Assembly (NCBI GenBank): GCA_032158295.1
Contig: CM063253.1
Coordinates: 4,867,001-4,931,000 of the forward strand
Reading direction: 5' to 3'
DNA from: Pycnopodia helianthoides
Taxonomy: Eukaryota; Echinodermata; Asteroidea; Forcipulatida; Asteriidae
Length of the DNA: 64,000 nt
The position numbers and the translations under genes were made by a program. Below the pieces are notes generated by a model. That model did not search any database. It was not told the origin of the DNA and saw only the letters and a program-made list of their open reading frames with translations. The number at the start of each line of letters is the position of its first letter. The stretch's first letter is position 1. This document shows, in pieces, positions 18,931-33,300 of the stretch.

Positions 18931-20329
18931 CTGCTGTATAGCCAGGGATCACACCCAAGTTTACGATACAATCACTCTGTTTCCCTTGTGGCTTATTACT
19001 TAATTTTGAAAAGAGACAGACTCTTTGGTTTTTTTTCTCCTTTCTAGCCTTGATTTGGTCAACATTGTTTTGTTTTGAAGGAAGAACAAGATGGCTGTAT
19101 GTGTCATGCTAAAGATCTAAGTCCCTAGCTTGTCAGAGTTAAGAATTTTTGTAAATAATTGTCGTTGCCATTAATTGTTGATACGAGTATGTTCAGAAAT
19201 GAATAGATGTTGTCCATGTTGTACTAAAGATAACAAAACCACAGAGTGAAGTTTTATAACAACAGATTTATGCCTAATGGAAACTAAATACTAATTAGCA
19301 CCAAAATTCTTGTTTAATTGGACTAGTCTATGCAATATGTTGATAAATCTTGCCACTTTCCCGTGCAGTATATACTTGCCACTAATTAATAGGGTAACCC
19401 TTGTGAGTCTGAGGAATCTCACAGTCACTATATAGTGCTTTTGTTGGACCCAGTCGTAAACAAAATTTACTTGTTTTATAACGGCACTTTCTTTGATAAA
19501 ACTTTGGTATTTCCACGTAATGAATAATAATAGCGTTAACAGTTTCTAAGCTTTGTATTGGCTTTTTTCGTAGAGTTGTTTAAGAGCGTAACAAAATATT
19601 TTTAGGAAATGAATCGGTTCTTTAGTGTTAAACAAAAATAAATAAAAAATTGTAGATAAAAAAAAAAGAATTCAGATTGATGTAGTGATAACCCGATCTT
19701 AACCAAAAAAAAAAAAAACCTCGCAAACTGGATCTTGGGCGTGCGTGGCGAATTCTGCTCATTTCTGTTGTGACAGTTTTTTGTTGACCAAAATTCATCA
19801 CACCTTATTGTTTGCTTGGCTTTATAGCAAGTAGAACGGCTCTGGATTTCTTGTACACAGCAAAACAGCAGCACAGTAGAGAATATGAAAAATAGCATTT
19901 TCTCAAAATTGTACTATAATTCTTTTTCGTAAAGAAGTTAAAAAATTGAATGCTTGCGGATACAAATCGGTCTTACGGTTGCCAAAGAGTTATTGTTACT
20001 AAGTTATTGTTTGAAGTAAACTAATCTTACCTTTGAAGACGAATCTGGTGATTATTTCTACGACTTAATCTGAAAATACCAGACCATTTTTATGTAGATA
20101 CAAGTGAGGGTAATTTGAGAAGTTCTGTTTGTAACTAGAGGATCAGCTAATAAATTGATTTAATTGATTATTGTGTAATAACTGACAAGTTCATGGGTTA
20201 AAATTTTCATAGAGCTGCAACATCTGTAGAGGAAAAAACGATGAAGACAAAGGTCATTGTAGAAACTACGGCTTTGGCTTGGGCTGCCGGCTTATGTAGC
20301 AATGGCTTCTTTGAAATCCTGTACCGAGA

Positions 20330-20506
20330 TTGTATGGCCCTTTTCGAATTCACGGCTTCGGCTCCAAAATCGGCTCAGGCTAGCTAGGCTCCCTCAATTA
20401 TTTTAACTTCCGCATGCTTTGCGGTCAGGGTTTCAGACAAGAAAACTGGGCCTGAAGCCCAATCCGGAGCCGAAGCCGTGGATTCGAAAAGGGCCTTAGT
20501 TTTCAA
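20330..20506. mobile_element. Foldback element, GGCCCTTTTCGAAT termini
   Basis: GGCCCTTTTCGAATTCACGG at the left pairs with CCGTGGATTCGAAAAGGGCC at the right; GCTTCGGCTCC/GGAGCCGAAGC continues the arms to about 32 bp. Confidence 0.75.
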
Positions 20507-21328
20507 AGCTTACAGACAGGGGACCCAACCAGAGTCTAAGCCAAAGTAGTTGTATTGAAAAGGGCCATATAGCCAACAACAACAGAAGTTAGTCTGGTGA
20601 CCTGTTTCTACCTATGGAGATTGTACTGTATTCATCAGCTTTATGAAATTTGCTCCCTCCCCCCCCCCCACTCCAGTCATTTGTGGATCGTTCAAGAACC
20701 CAATTATAGCATATTTTTTAAGTTTCTTAAACGTAAGATTTCCTCTTTTTTTGAAAGAAGTTCTTCATGAAGTTGTTTTGGGGGAAGTAGACTTTTGCCC
20801 CACATTTGCTTTAAGTAAATAAATACAGCCAAGTAAAACCTAACCATTGTGCAGCTAAAGTTTGTTTTGTTTATTTTAACTTTTTGGTTAAATGATAAAT
20901 TGACTGTTTATATCCACAGATGATCGTAAACAGTTTGATATCTTCAATAGCATCAAAGGTTGTTATTAGGTCAACAGTGTGACATGAGTCAAAAGTGATC
21001 CCGGCCCACAAAAGACGAAACTGTTTTACCGGTAAGAAAAATTACTGCAGAAAACTGCGTAAGCAAAAGTGTCTTTCATTTAAAAGAAAAAAACGACCGA
21101 TAAGATTTGACCTATAAAATGCTTACAATAAACCGTCGGCAAGCTATAGCGTGCTTTTTGCTTTGCTTACAGTAAGCAATGTTTAAAAAAAATTATGATA
21201 TTTCTGGTATATGAAACCAAGAATGCCTCATAAGTCCTGATGAAGCCTGTATGCAAGGATGCTTGCTATGTGAACCAAAAACACTGCCCCCATTGCTTTC
21301 TTCCTGCAATTACTTGGTTGTAAGCACC

Positions 21329-21573
21329 AGGGCCCAATTTCATAGAGCTGCTAAGCACAACAATTTGCTTAGCATGAAATTTCTTCGTTGATAAAAACAG
21401 GATTACCAACCAAATTTTCACGTGATTTTCAGGATAAGCAAACAACAGCTGAATACCAGTAACAAGCAATATGCAACACATGGAAATTTGGTTGGTAACC
21501 CTGTTTTGATCAAGGGAAGAAATTTCATGCTAAGCAAATTGTTGTGCTTAGCAGCTCTATGAAATTGGGCCCT
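21329..21573. mobile_element. Foldback MITE, GGGCCCAATTTCATAGAGC termini, copy 1
   Basis: Arms of about 100 bp: AGGGCCCAATTTCATAGAGC pairs with GCTCTATGAAATTGGGCCCT. The whole element folds back through AAATTTCTTC and TTGGTTGGTAA. A close relative is at 29228-29469. Confidence 0.85.
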
Positions 21574-21593
21574 GCTGAGCTGGAGCCTGGTGC

Positions 21594-21828
21594 TCTTAAC
21601 CCTCTACTCTTCCACGATAATAAGTGTTCCGGGTTCTTACTTGCACTCAGTCCTAGTACACTGAACCTATAGCTCAATGTCCCATCCAAAGGACTAAGTA
21701 AATAATGGTGAAGTATCTTGCTCGAGGACACAAGTACCACGACCCCCGAGACTTGAACTTCGCACTCTGCTGATCAGAAACACCAGAGCTGATGTCCGGT
21801 GCTCTTAACCGCTCGGCCATGACACGCC
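21594..21828 (-). mobile_element. tRNA-Leu-derived SINE, 5' part
   Basis: Minus strand GTCATGGCCGAGCGGTTAAG, a variable arm, and GTTCAAGTCTCGGGGGTCGT then CTTGTGTCCTCGAGCAAG. It shares the head with 16278-16704 but lacks the (ATT)n tail. Confidence 0.75.
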
Positions 21829-22599
21829 ATAATGAAATAGAAAGTTTGCTTATGAAATACTGTTGGTGAAATAGAAACTGTGCTGAGGGCCGCTGCGTAA
21901 ACTAAGAGCATCTGCAGCATGATGATTATGAGTACGTGGGCATTATGAGCAAGTGGGCATTAGGCATGTAGGCAGTATGGCACGCAGCGAGATCTGTGAT
22001 GGTGAAAGTGTCAAGTTTACAAATTGAAAAAGTTTGAAAGTTCACTAAAGGAAAATGATAATTGAACAAGGAAGAAACAATTGAAGAGCAATGAGTGGTC
22101 TGGACCCTAACCCCCGCCCCCATTACTTTCTTCCTGCAATTATACTTTATAATTATATAGTGTAATTGACATAGCGCCCTCTATTGACAGACTTTGTAAA
22201 CTGTCAACAAGCCAAAACAAAGACAATTATTTCATTATTGAGGAAGTTGGGGAAGAGAGGCTCATCGCACTGCCACGCCACAATCGTTGTAAAGCTCCCT
22301 GTTTGAAATTGTACTAATGTAAATTGATTCTTTGCATTCTCCGAGGTGGTATGACTAATTTTTCCCTTCCAGCCTCAGTTTGGGTTACATTAATTTGGGT
22401 GGCAGAAAAAAAGGTGGCTAGCCTGTCCCAGAGCTGTCCCAATAATATAGGTTTTCTTGGTCGTTTCCTGCAAAAAAGCTGTCTTTTTCACTCTCCTGCA
22501 TTGATATTTTAATCGATTTTGCCTCTTCAGTTACCACTGTAACTCAATTTCACTTATGAGGCTTGTGAATTTATACAGCGATTATATTCAATTTACTTT

Positions 22600-23060
22600 G
22601 TTTTAGACTCGATAGCTCAACCTATCTAAATGAGTATACAAATAACTAACCTGAGAATTCATTCGAAAGGTTGCTGTGGTTTTGATTATTGCCGAAACTG
22701 GACGGTATGTCCAGAAACTTCTAAGCAAGTATATGGTTTTTTAGACCGCTCGATAGCTCTAATCCTATCTAATGTAGATATACACAATAAACCTAACCTG
22801 AGAAAATTTCATTTCGAAAGGTGGTAGCTGGTGGTTTCTGAGATATTGCCGAAAAGCTGGAGCGGTGAGTGTCCAGGCAGGAAGAATAATCCTAATTGGA
22901 GAAACGTTTCATGCATGGAGCATTTCTCAGATTGACACTTTTTTTTAAATCCCTTCTCTAAAACCACATTCCTTGGAAAGGAATCGTTTCTCAAAATGTT
23001 ATACACTATCAACAGCTGCAATACTTCTTACCAAGTAAGTTTTTACGGTCATTCATTTTT
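22600..23060. mobile_element. Rearranged TTAAAGG-family MITE with an internal duplication
   Basis: CTCGATAGCTCAACCTATCT at 22611 and CTCGATAGCTCTAATCCTAT at 22749 start two diverged copies of a ~140-bp segment. The right end CTTACCAAGTAAGTTTTTA is shared with 3795-4150 and 47950-48343. Confidence 0.5.
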
Positions 23061-24543
23061 TGATTGGAAAGGTATACCCTCCCTTGAAAGTCAATCTTTT
23101 AGCCATGCGAAATTGGCATTCATTTTAGCAGAGTAGGCGTACCTAGTGATGCGAGAATCAGCTGCAAATTTGAATGCTGCTCGAGTGGATTGTTGAATTA
23201 GCAGTATTTTTTTACCGCGAGTGCAGGTGGGGACCAAATTTATGTGACGCGAAAACAACTAACACAATTGTTTTTCATTGTTGATAATATTATTTACACA
23301 AGAAAAAGGCATACGGGCAGAGCAAATTAGATAAAAACTGGAAGTGTGATGCAAGGAAGCTTGCCATTGAAAGCGCCCTCATTGGTCAATTGACTGGTGC
23401 AAAATAGCAATTGCTTACACATTAAGTGAAATTGAACGACTGCTTTTAGAAACTTTCAAAAATGAGGGCAAGACCTATTAGTGGTAATGAATCTAGGTGC
23501 TAAACACACTGTGAGTTGCTTGTCTGAAGCTAGTCATTAAAAGCTGCTCAATTTGTTTACATGAAATAAATAAGTTCGAAAACAACTCGGATCCATCAGG
23601 TGTGACTAAAATTCTGGAAAATCAATTGACACAAGTCACTCAAAATAAAAAGACAAATTTACCAAAGGGTTATCTTTCCTTTTTGCACTTTATTACCTCC
23701 ATTTCAGAGTAAATTTTTAAAAAACGCAAATGTGTTGGAAGTGCGGCACAACGCCCCAACTTGAATGATTATCCCAACTGAAGTTTTTGGCTACGCCCCC
23801 CACTGTACTTGAGACATGCGCAACAACTATCTGGGCAGGTATTCCAAGTTGGGGGAACGACGCACTCGCAATAAGCTAAGAAATAAAGTTCCGAAATTAC
23901 ACAATTTATTTACAGTGAACTGAAAATGCAAATCTGTAAATACTTTCCCCAAAACTGAAATCCTTTCTGTGTAAAATAGAAAGAAGTTACAAAGAAAGCA
24001 CACTTTAAAAAAAACAAATGAAATACTACTATTTCTTCTATTATATACATATTAATCTATGATAAAAAGTGGTTAAACGTTTACTTTTTAAATTGGCATT
24101 TACAAAGCAGTCTTTGACCGATTAAGCATTATAAAACACAACATAACACAAAGTTTCATCATAACGTACAGTGTCAATTTTCTTGTAGAAAATTGAGTTG
24201 AATAATTTTGTCTAATAAGTAGGTGAGCTTTGACATTAGGCAGCAGACGGACATACCTAAATGTCCATATTTTCCCCCTTGAAAGTACGGCTTCGATGTG
24301 CATAGACAGTCGGATTCCTCAACTTCCCTGAAAATGCTATGAGCCCTGTTCACACAACCAGGAAATATTAACCCCAGGGAATTCCAGGGGGTGTTTTAAC
24401 CCCACCGCCACCCCTGTGTTCGCTTCACACTTGACGCATCTTTCCTGGAGAAAAATGCACTCAAGATGCTACCCCTGGGTTATCTGGCTTAACCTTACTC
24501 CCAAGCAGGGGCAGATATTTTATCGGAAACGTTTTTTTTCTTT

Positions 24544-24702
24544 CAGGCCTGGAGTTTCAACTTTGAGAGGGCAAGGCCATTTTTTGATTTGCAAAGGGCA
24601 CTTCCATTGGAGAATCTTAAAGTCTATGGGAGCCTTTTGCAGGGGGGGGGGGCCCAAGACCAGGGCAACAGAGGCCATGGCCTTCGTGTAGTTCCAGGCC
24701 TG
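24544..24702. mobile_element. CAGGCCTGGA-terminal MITE, copy 1
   Basis: CAGGCCTGGAGTT at the left and AGTTCCAGGCCTG at the right are inverted termini. Interior marker: ATCTTAAAGTCTATGGGA. Relatives lie at 34050-34189, 37777-37942 (opposite orientation) and 41643-41674 (truncated). Confidence 0.75.
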
Positions 24703-24707
24703 TGGTC

Positions 24708-24835
24708 GATTTCACAAAACTCTTCCTAACTTGGGACTAGTCCTAGGCAATGCTAAGAGATAGGACTAGTCTTAAGTCTAGACCAGTTACTGGTCCTTAC
24801 TTCAGATAAGACTCGTCTTATCTCTTTGTGAAATC
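24708..24835. mobile_element. Foldback element, GATTTCACAAA termini
   Basis: Self-complementary across most of its length: GATTTCACAAA/TTTGTGAAATC at the ends and GGGACTAGTCCTA near the middle. It sits directly next to the CAGGCCTGGA MITE. Confidence 0.7.
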
Positions 24836-25236
24836 ACCCCTGGAGTTTTTGCAAGGGTTAGCAGTCCAAGTGTGAAAACGTCACATAAATGTTACAGGGA
24901 AATTTGTTTATTGTAAAAGGGGCTATAGTACCCCTTGAATTACCCCCCCCCCCCACAAAAAAAAAAAAACAATTTCAGTTGGTACTTTACTATTTGGTTA
25001 AGTAATGCAACCCTGTTACTGAAGTTCAACTACCCATTTCCTAATGACAAGGCTAGAAGGGTAACATTTTTACACCCAGACGCGGGGGGCAGCAGAAAGC
25101 CCTGAGGCGATTGTCGAGCGGCCAACCTCCTTGTCTTTTACAAAACATGATTTTTGATTGAAACAAATAACGGAGAAGACATCTCAGACATTGGGTAAAA
25201 TAAATAGCAACTTTTCAAGTGCGTCTTAAAAAATCA

Positions 25237-28511
<3,275 letters not shown>

Positions 28512-28572
28512 TTTCTCTCAGTCCTTGCTTGGCGTTGTACTTGAAAGGTTTTGTGTATTATCTGTAATCTTA

Positions 28573-28608
28573 CGCGCCAAGTAAAACGGGTGCAGCCGAA
28601 TTTGGCGC
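28573..28608. promoter_or_regulatory. Two E2F-like sites upstream of ZNF367
   Basis: TTTGGCGC at 28601-28608 is a perfect E2F consensus (TTTSGCGC). GCGCCAA at 28574-28580 is the core TTGGCGC in the opposite orientation. They lie 60-100 bp upstream of the ZNF367 ATG. A CTTGAA CHR-like motif is at 28540-28545. Human ZNF367 is a cell-cycle-regulated gene (recalled), so E2F control is plausible. Confidence 0.5.
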
Positions 28609-29227
28609 CTTTAAACCGAAAGGCATCATGGGTAATCTGTAGAGCGCGCGCCTCAACCATTGATTTCCCACGAATACTTTTTCCCTTGTTCTTGCAGTTA
28701 AGATGTCCAAAGCAATCGTGGGAATCCAGTGACGTTCATTATTAAAGGGTGCGCGCTGTGTTGATTGATCAATGCTGCCGCGCTTTTTTCCCGGGGTTCT
28801 CTGAAGCTGCACCACAAAGGAAAGCCGCGGGATTAATGTTGCTAACTGTTGAGAGATTATGATTAGATTAAGAATGCAAGGAAGTACATGAAGTGGACAA
28901 AATAACCAGCCTCAGTGCATGGATCCATATTTCATTTGTATATAGATAATAGATAATATCAATTATATAATAGATAATATCATCTATCCAGAAATAATTG
29001 AGACTATTACATACGCTTATACATTTACATGCTTATACTAATAGACCATGTAACATTTGTTTGCACAAAGATTCACCCTGACATTCCATAGCCAATTTCT
29101 GGCAGGCAAGATACTGCACTGGTCATATGGGAAATATTATATTATCTACTTTACTGTGTAGATTTTGTTCTTTAGAGAACTTGTCTAGCTATTTACTCTA
29201 CTACCGCGGAGGAGACTTCTTAGGCCT

Positions 29228-29469
29228 GGGCCCAATTTCATAGAGCTGCGTAGTACAAAAATTTGCTTAGCATGAAATGTTTGCCTCGATAAAAACAGGA
29301 TTACCAGCCAAATTTCCACGTGATTTTCAGGATAAGCAAACACAGCTGAATACCATTAACAAGCAATATGCAACACATGGAAATTTGGTTGGTAATACTT
29401 TTTTCATCGAGGAAGAAATTTCATGCTAAGCATATTTTCGTGCTTAGCAGCTCTATGAAATTGGGCCCT
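29228..29469. mobile_element. Foldback MITE, GGGCCCAATTTCATAGAGC termini, copy 2
   Basis: Same family as 21329-21573: GGGCCCAATTTCATAGAGCT at the left, AGCTCTATGAAATTGGGCCC at the right, interior AAGCAATATGCAACACATGG. It is inserted between the two divergent promoters. Confidence 0.85.
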
Positions 29470-30165
29470 GGACTATACTACTTTACTAAATAAACAAACC
29501 ACACCATCTCTGACAATGACTTACTCGAACCATTCCAAGTTATGTCAAACATGTTGTAAAAAGTATTCATTTTGAATAATTAATGTTTTTCATGCATGAT
29601 TTCATGAAGAGTTGTAACTTTATGGAGGCGGCAGCGCAGCAGGGCTATGTATTGTTTGTTGACAATATTATACCCATATAAGGCAAAGGTGCTAAAGCTA
29701 TAAACACATGAGGGGGCAGTTTAAAAAGTGGGCGAACTTGCTGAATAAAGTCTTTCATTTCATCTTCTTTTTTTTAAGGAGGCTCAGTAAAATTATAACA
29801 TGTAGGTCATTCATCCCTTAATTGTTTGCAAAAAAACATTCTGAAAAATTATAGTGTGTGCATGATTTAGCATATAACCGACTCCGAACACTTCTGAATG
29901 CCCAAATTCGGAAACCAACAGCGCCCTCATCAAGTCCCATTAAGCTGGTACCCACTCTTGCTTGCAAAAATGGAATGAAGTACAGTCAACCAGTGCAAAT
30001 TCATCGATCGCGCATGCAGCATATCTACTGCACTGCCTGACTGACTGCTGCAGCTAGCAAAGATCGCCATATTGGACGGAGGCCATTCCTCGCCGCACAA
30101 ATGAGTCGAATTTTATAGCGATCGCAATCCATTGCCATCCTCCATTTGTCGAAGAAATCGGCAAA

Positions 30166-30358
30166 ATGGATGTACAATATTCCGTTAAAGTAAATAACAG
30201 GTTTTACCTGGACATGGATGTGGTGGGAGATCCATTAGAAATCCTCCCAACAGAAAAGAAAACACAGAAGAAGGACAAGAAGAAGAAGAGCGAGGCAAAA
30301 AAGAAAGCCGAAGGGGAAAAGAAAGAACCCGAGCCCGAACTGAAACCCAAAAAAGAAG
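30166..30358 (+). CDS. SERBP1: SERBP1/HABP4 exon 1
   Basis: Start ATG in GCAAAATGGATG context. It encodes the N-terminal NRF...DPLEIL motif and then a highly basic Lys/Glu tract. Donor GAAG|GTAAAA. Confidence 0.9.
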
Positions 30359-33300
30359 GTAAAAGCTACTGTAATTAGTTCGTTATTTTAACTTTTTTAA
30401 TTATTTAATTACTAAACCGGTACCTTATTAATATTGTGTATTGCACAAGCGTGCTATTTTAGTTTTGTGTTCATGTTTGGTGAGTTTTTTGCTGATGACC
30501 ACATGCCTTGTCCGCCATTTTTAAACCTATTCTACTTTTTCCCCTGAGTTGACTTTTCCTATTGAATCATCATCATTGTCTTAAACTTGTGTGACTGTTT
30601 CTGTGAATAGAAATAATATAATGTGTACATTTGTTAACCTCAACTGAGAAGGAGCAACTTTAAAAGACGGGTTGTTAACATTTTCAGTTTTTTTTTATCA
30701 GAAGCAAATTCGTTTTGTAAAAAGCATGCTGTATCCATTATCCATGTCCATGGCATGATGGGGGGAAGAATAAGGACTGCCACTTTTTCACTTGTTATGA
30801 CCAAAATGAATCAAAATGTTGTGTTTTTTGGTAAAATTAGCGAAAAAGCGGCAGTTGAATACAGCATCGATTCTTTCCTGGAATTCGTAAACATGTTTGT
30901 TACAGTACACTGTAAAAATTACAGGAAACACACACCGGAAAATGGTACAGCCTAGCCACATTTCACCCAGCCCCATTCATAGCCTCGAAAATGGTGCCAA
31001 TATGCTGGACTCCCTCCGCTTCTTGGCCCTACGCCTACATTACCCATAGCATCAGGAAATGTGATGATTCTCAGATAGAAAAATCGCGTTTTTTTTTTGC
31101 CAAATATTTTCCCCCAATTCGAGAGTGCATTAAATTTGTGCAAGCTCGTTTTGGTGTAATTTTATGAAAGATCCCCTGACAATCACTTGTTCAAACAATA
31201 TTGGCGCCTTGATCGACTGAGTCAATTTGATTAAGAATCTCCGAGTCTGACTGAAAGTATTACGTTTTAACATTGTCGCCAGCCATGATCATGATGACGG
31301 GTACTGATGTGCATGCGCACCACCAACAGAGCTGTACGACCTGGTCTTCTAGTCACTGCTACAGCAACAAGACAGTCCCCGCGTACTTCAAAGTGGTTAT
31401 GTCAGTTTTTTCTCTGGCTTCGACGTCATGTGCTGAACATGTGACTTTCGTCAATCGGTCTATACACCTTGTACACAATTTGTTTGTATCTGGGGACTTG
31501 ATAAACGAACTTTAACAGTTTTGCGTTTAAAACAGCAACACTAATGCTAATTGTTTCAGCCCACATGTGCAATCAGTAAACATCATGGCAGCCGAGGAGA
31601 GTTAAGCTACTCGTAACTATCACTCAGTTAGCAGATTAATAAATTAGACAAAACAAGTTGAGTTTTAATGTACTTGGCACAACTGCATAATGGACAAGTG
31701 AACATTGGGGGGGAGTTAAGGAAAAAACACAAGCACTCATTCAAATGATGCTAGGTGGGCGCAGGGCCAAGAAATGGAGGGAGTCCAGTGTATTGGGGAT
31801 ATTTATGAGGCTACACCTCGACCCTCATGAAGTTACCTATACCACATCTCTACATTTGATTCCATGGAAACGGGCTGAGCGCTGTAACAGACACCTGCTT
31901 TTCACTTATTTATGACCCTAATATTTACACCTGTTTTTCCTGATCGCCCAGATAAAACTAATTTTGGACTGAGTTAAAACTGGTGGTTGTTGGTTACATT
32001 GGTTTTCCATTTCTTTTTTCCAGAAATTAAACAGGAACCACCAACAGACACAAGGAGGCAAGGAGGTCGTGGTGGAAGCCGAAGTGCTGGGCCCGGCGGA
32101 CGCCCAGGTGGTGAGAACAGGCGAAACCGAGGCGAGAGACGAGATGAGACCAGTGAAAACCAGGAGAACCAAGCCCCCTCTGAGTTCAAGGGTGAGAGGT
32201 CGGAGAGGCCCTATCGAAGTGCGGATCAAGGCGATCGACCGCCGAGGGGAGAGAGAGGGCGTGGCCGAGGCCGCGGTAGAGGACGTGGCTTCACCGGTGG
32301 GCGTGACTACCGCGGGAAGAGAGAGTTTGAGCGTCACAGTGGCAGTGACAAGAGGTACTTTTTAATGGCATTGTACCACTGAGGTGTACGTTGGTTTACT
32401 TCATCACCGATAGAGTTGTGTTGGGTCTTGTTCTATCATGATTCATGGGTATCGGTGGGTGGGTTTTACTCACTAACGCTAAGGACACTTTTTCATGAAG
32501 GTGTTGGCAATTCTTTTGTTTCCTTTGTAATGGGCACCTCTGTGAGGAACTCATATCCATTGCGGCATTTCAAAGATAAAGTCCGAGGAAGCAGAGACCT
32601 TTGTCTCGTCTATCAAGTGCAGAGCCACTTTCAGGGGCAACTGAAGCCTTGGCCCACTGTTGTCCTGATCCTAGCCTTGATGTCCCTAATGGGACTGATA
32701 CTTGCCTCCATGCCCCTTGGCCATTGCCATGGTGCCCCTTGAAGTCTCGTAAAGAGGAAGGGACATGACCAACGAGTTCTCACACGAGTGGGGAAAAGTT
32801 GCAAGTCTCTAACCTCACTTTAAGCCTCTTGCTGTCTGACCATTCAATACCATTCACTGTGGTTTTGAATGATAGATAAACTATGCCAGCCTACAATATG
32901 ATACCATGAGGGAATGCATGTACACAGTACACAGTTAGTTCTGTGCACAGTTGTGCCACCGTACACAACCTTGGCAGTCGAATGGTTTCAAGTGGTTGGT
33001 CAACTCACTGGAAAATGTTGCCAAGAGTCACTGACAGTAGGAGGGTTAAAATGGTTTAAATTGCCATTTGTTTTCGACACACTTCCAGTGCGAAATTTGT
33101 CATTATCCCAAATATCTGATGACATCATTCTGAGAAAAACGGGTCTCTGCATTTTTGTATGGGGATGTTTTAGTTTATAACTGACTTTTTCAGAGTGAAA
33201 TTTGAAACATGAAATTATTGGATTTCAACAACTAATGGCTCTTTACATTCCAAGAAAGAATATTTCGTCAGTCAAAAGGTCAAATTCAAGGCCGTTTTGA

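Larger units (their letters stand above)
11149..25236. other. Gene-poor interval between SLC4A11 and ZNF367
   Basis: The start probably includes the SLC4A11 3' UTR, whose end cannot be fixed; AATAAA occurs at 13006, among others. The rest is AT-rich, with the SINEs and foldback elements listed separately, poly-A/T tracts and a short (AT)n at 13264-13280. AATAAA on the minus strand (plus 24907-24912) is a candidate poly(A) signal for ZNF367. No coding exon could be supported. Confidence 0.5.
28512..30165. promoter_or_regulatory. Head-to-head intergenic region between ZNF367 and SERBP1/HABP4 genes
   Basis: The two start codons are 1654 bp apart on opposite strands, so both promoters must be here. 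The ZNF367 side is CpG-containing up to about 28800. The SERBP1 side (30060-30165) has repeated GCCAT motifs reminiscent of YY1 cores. Between them are AT-rich DNA and a foldback MITE (29228-29469). Confidence 0.65.
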
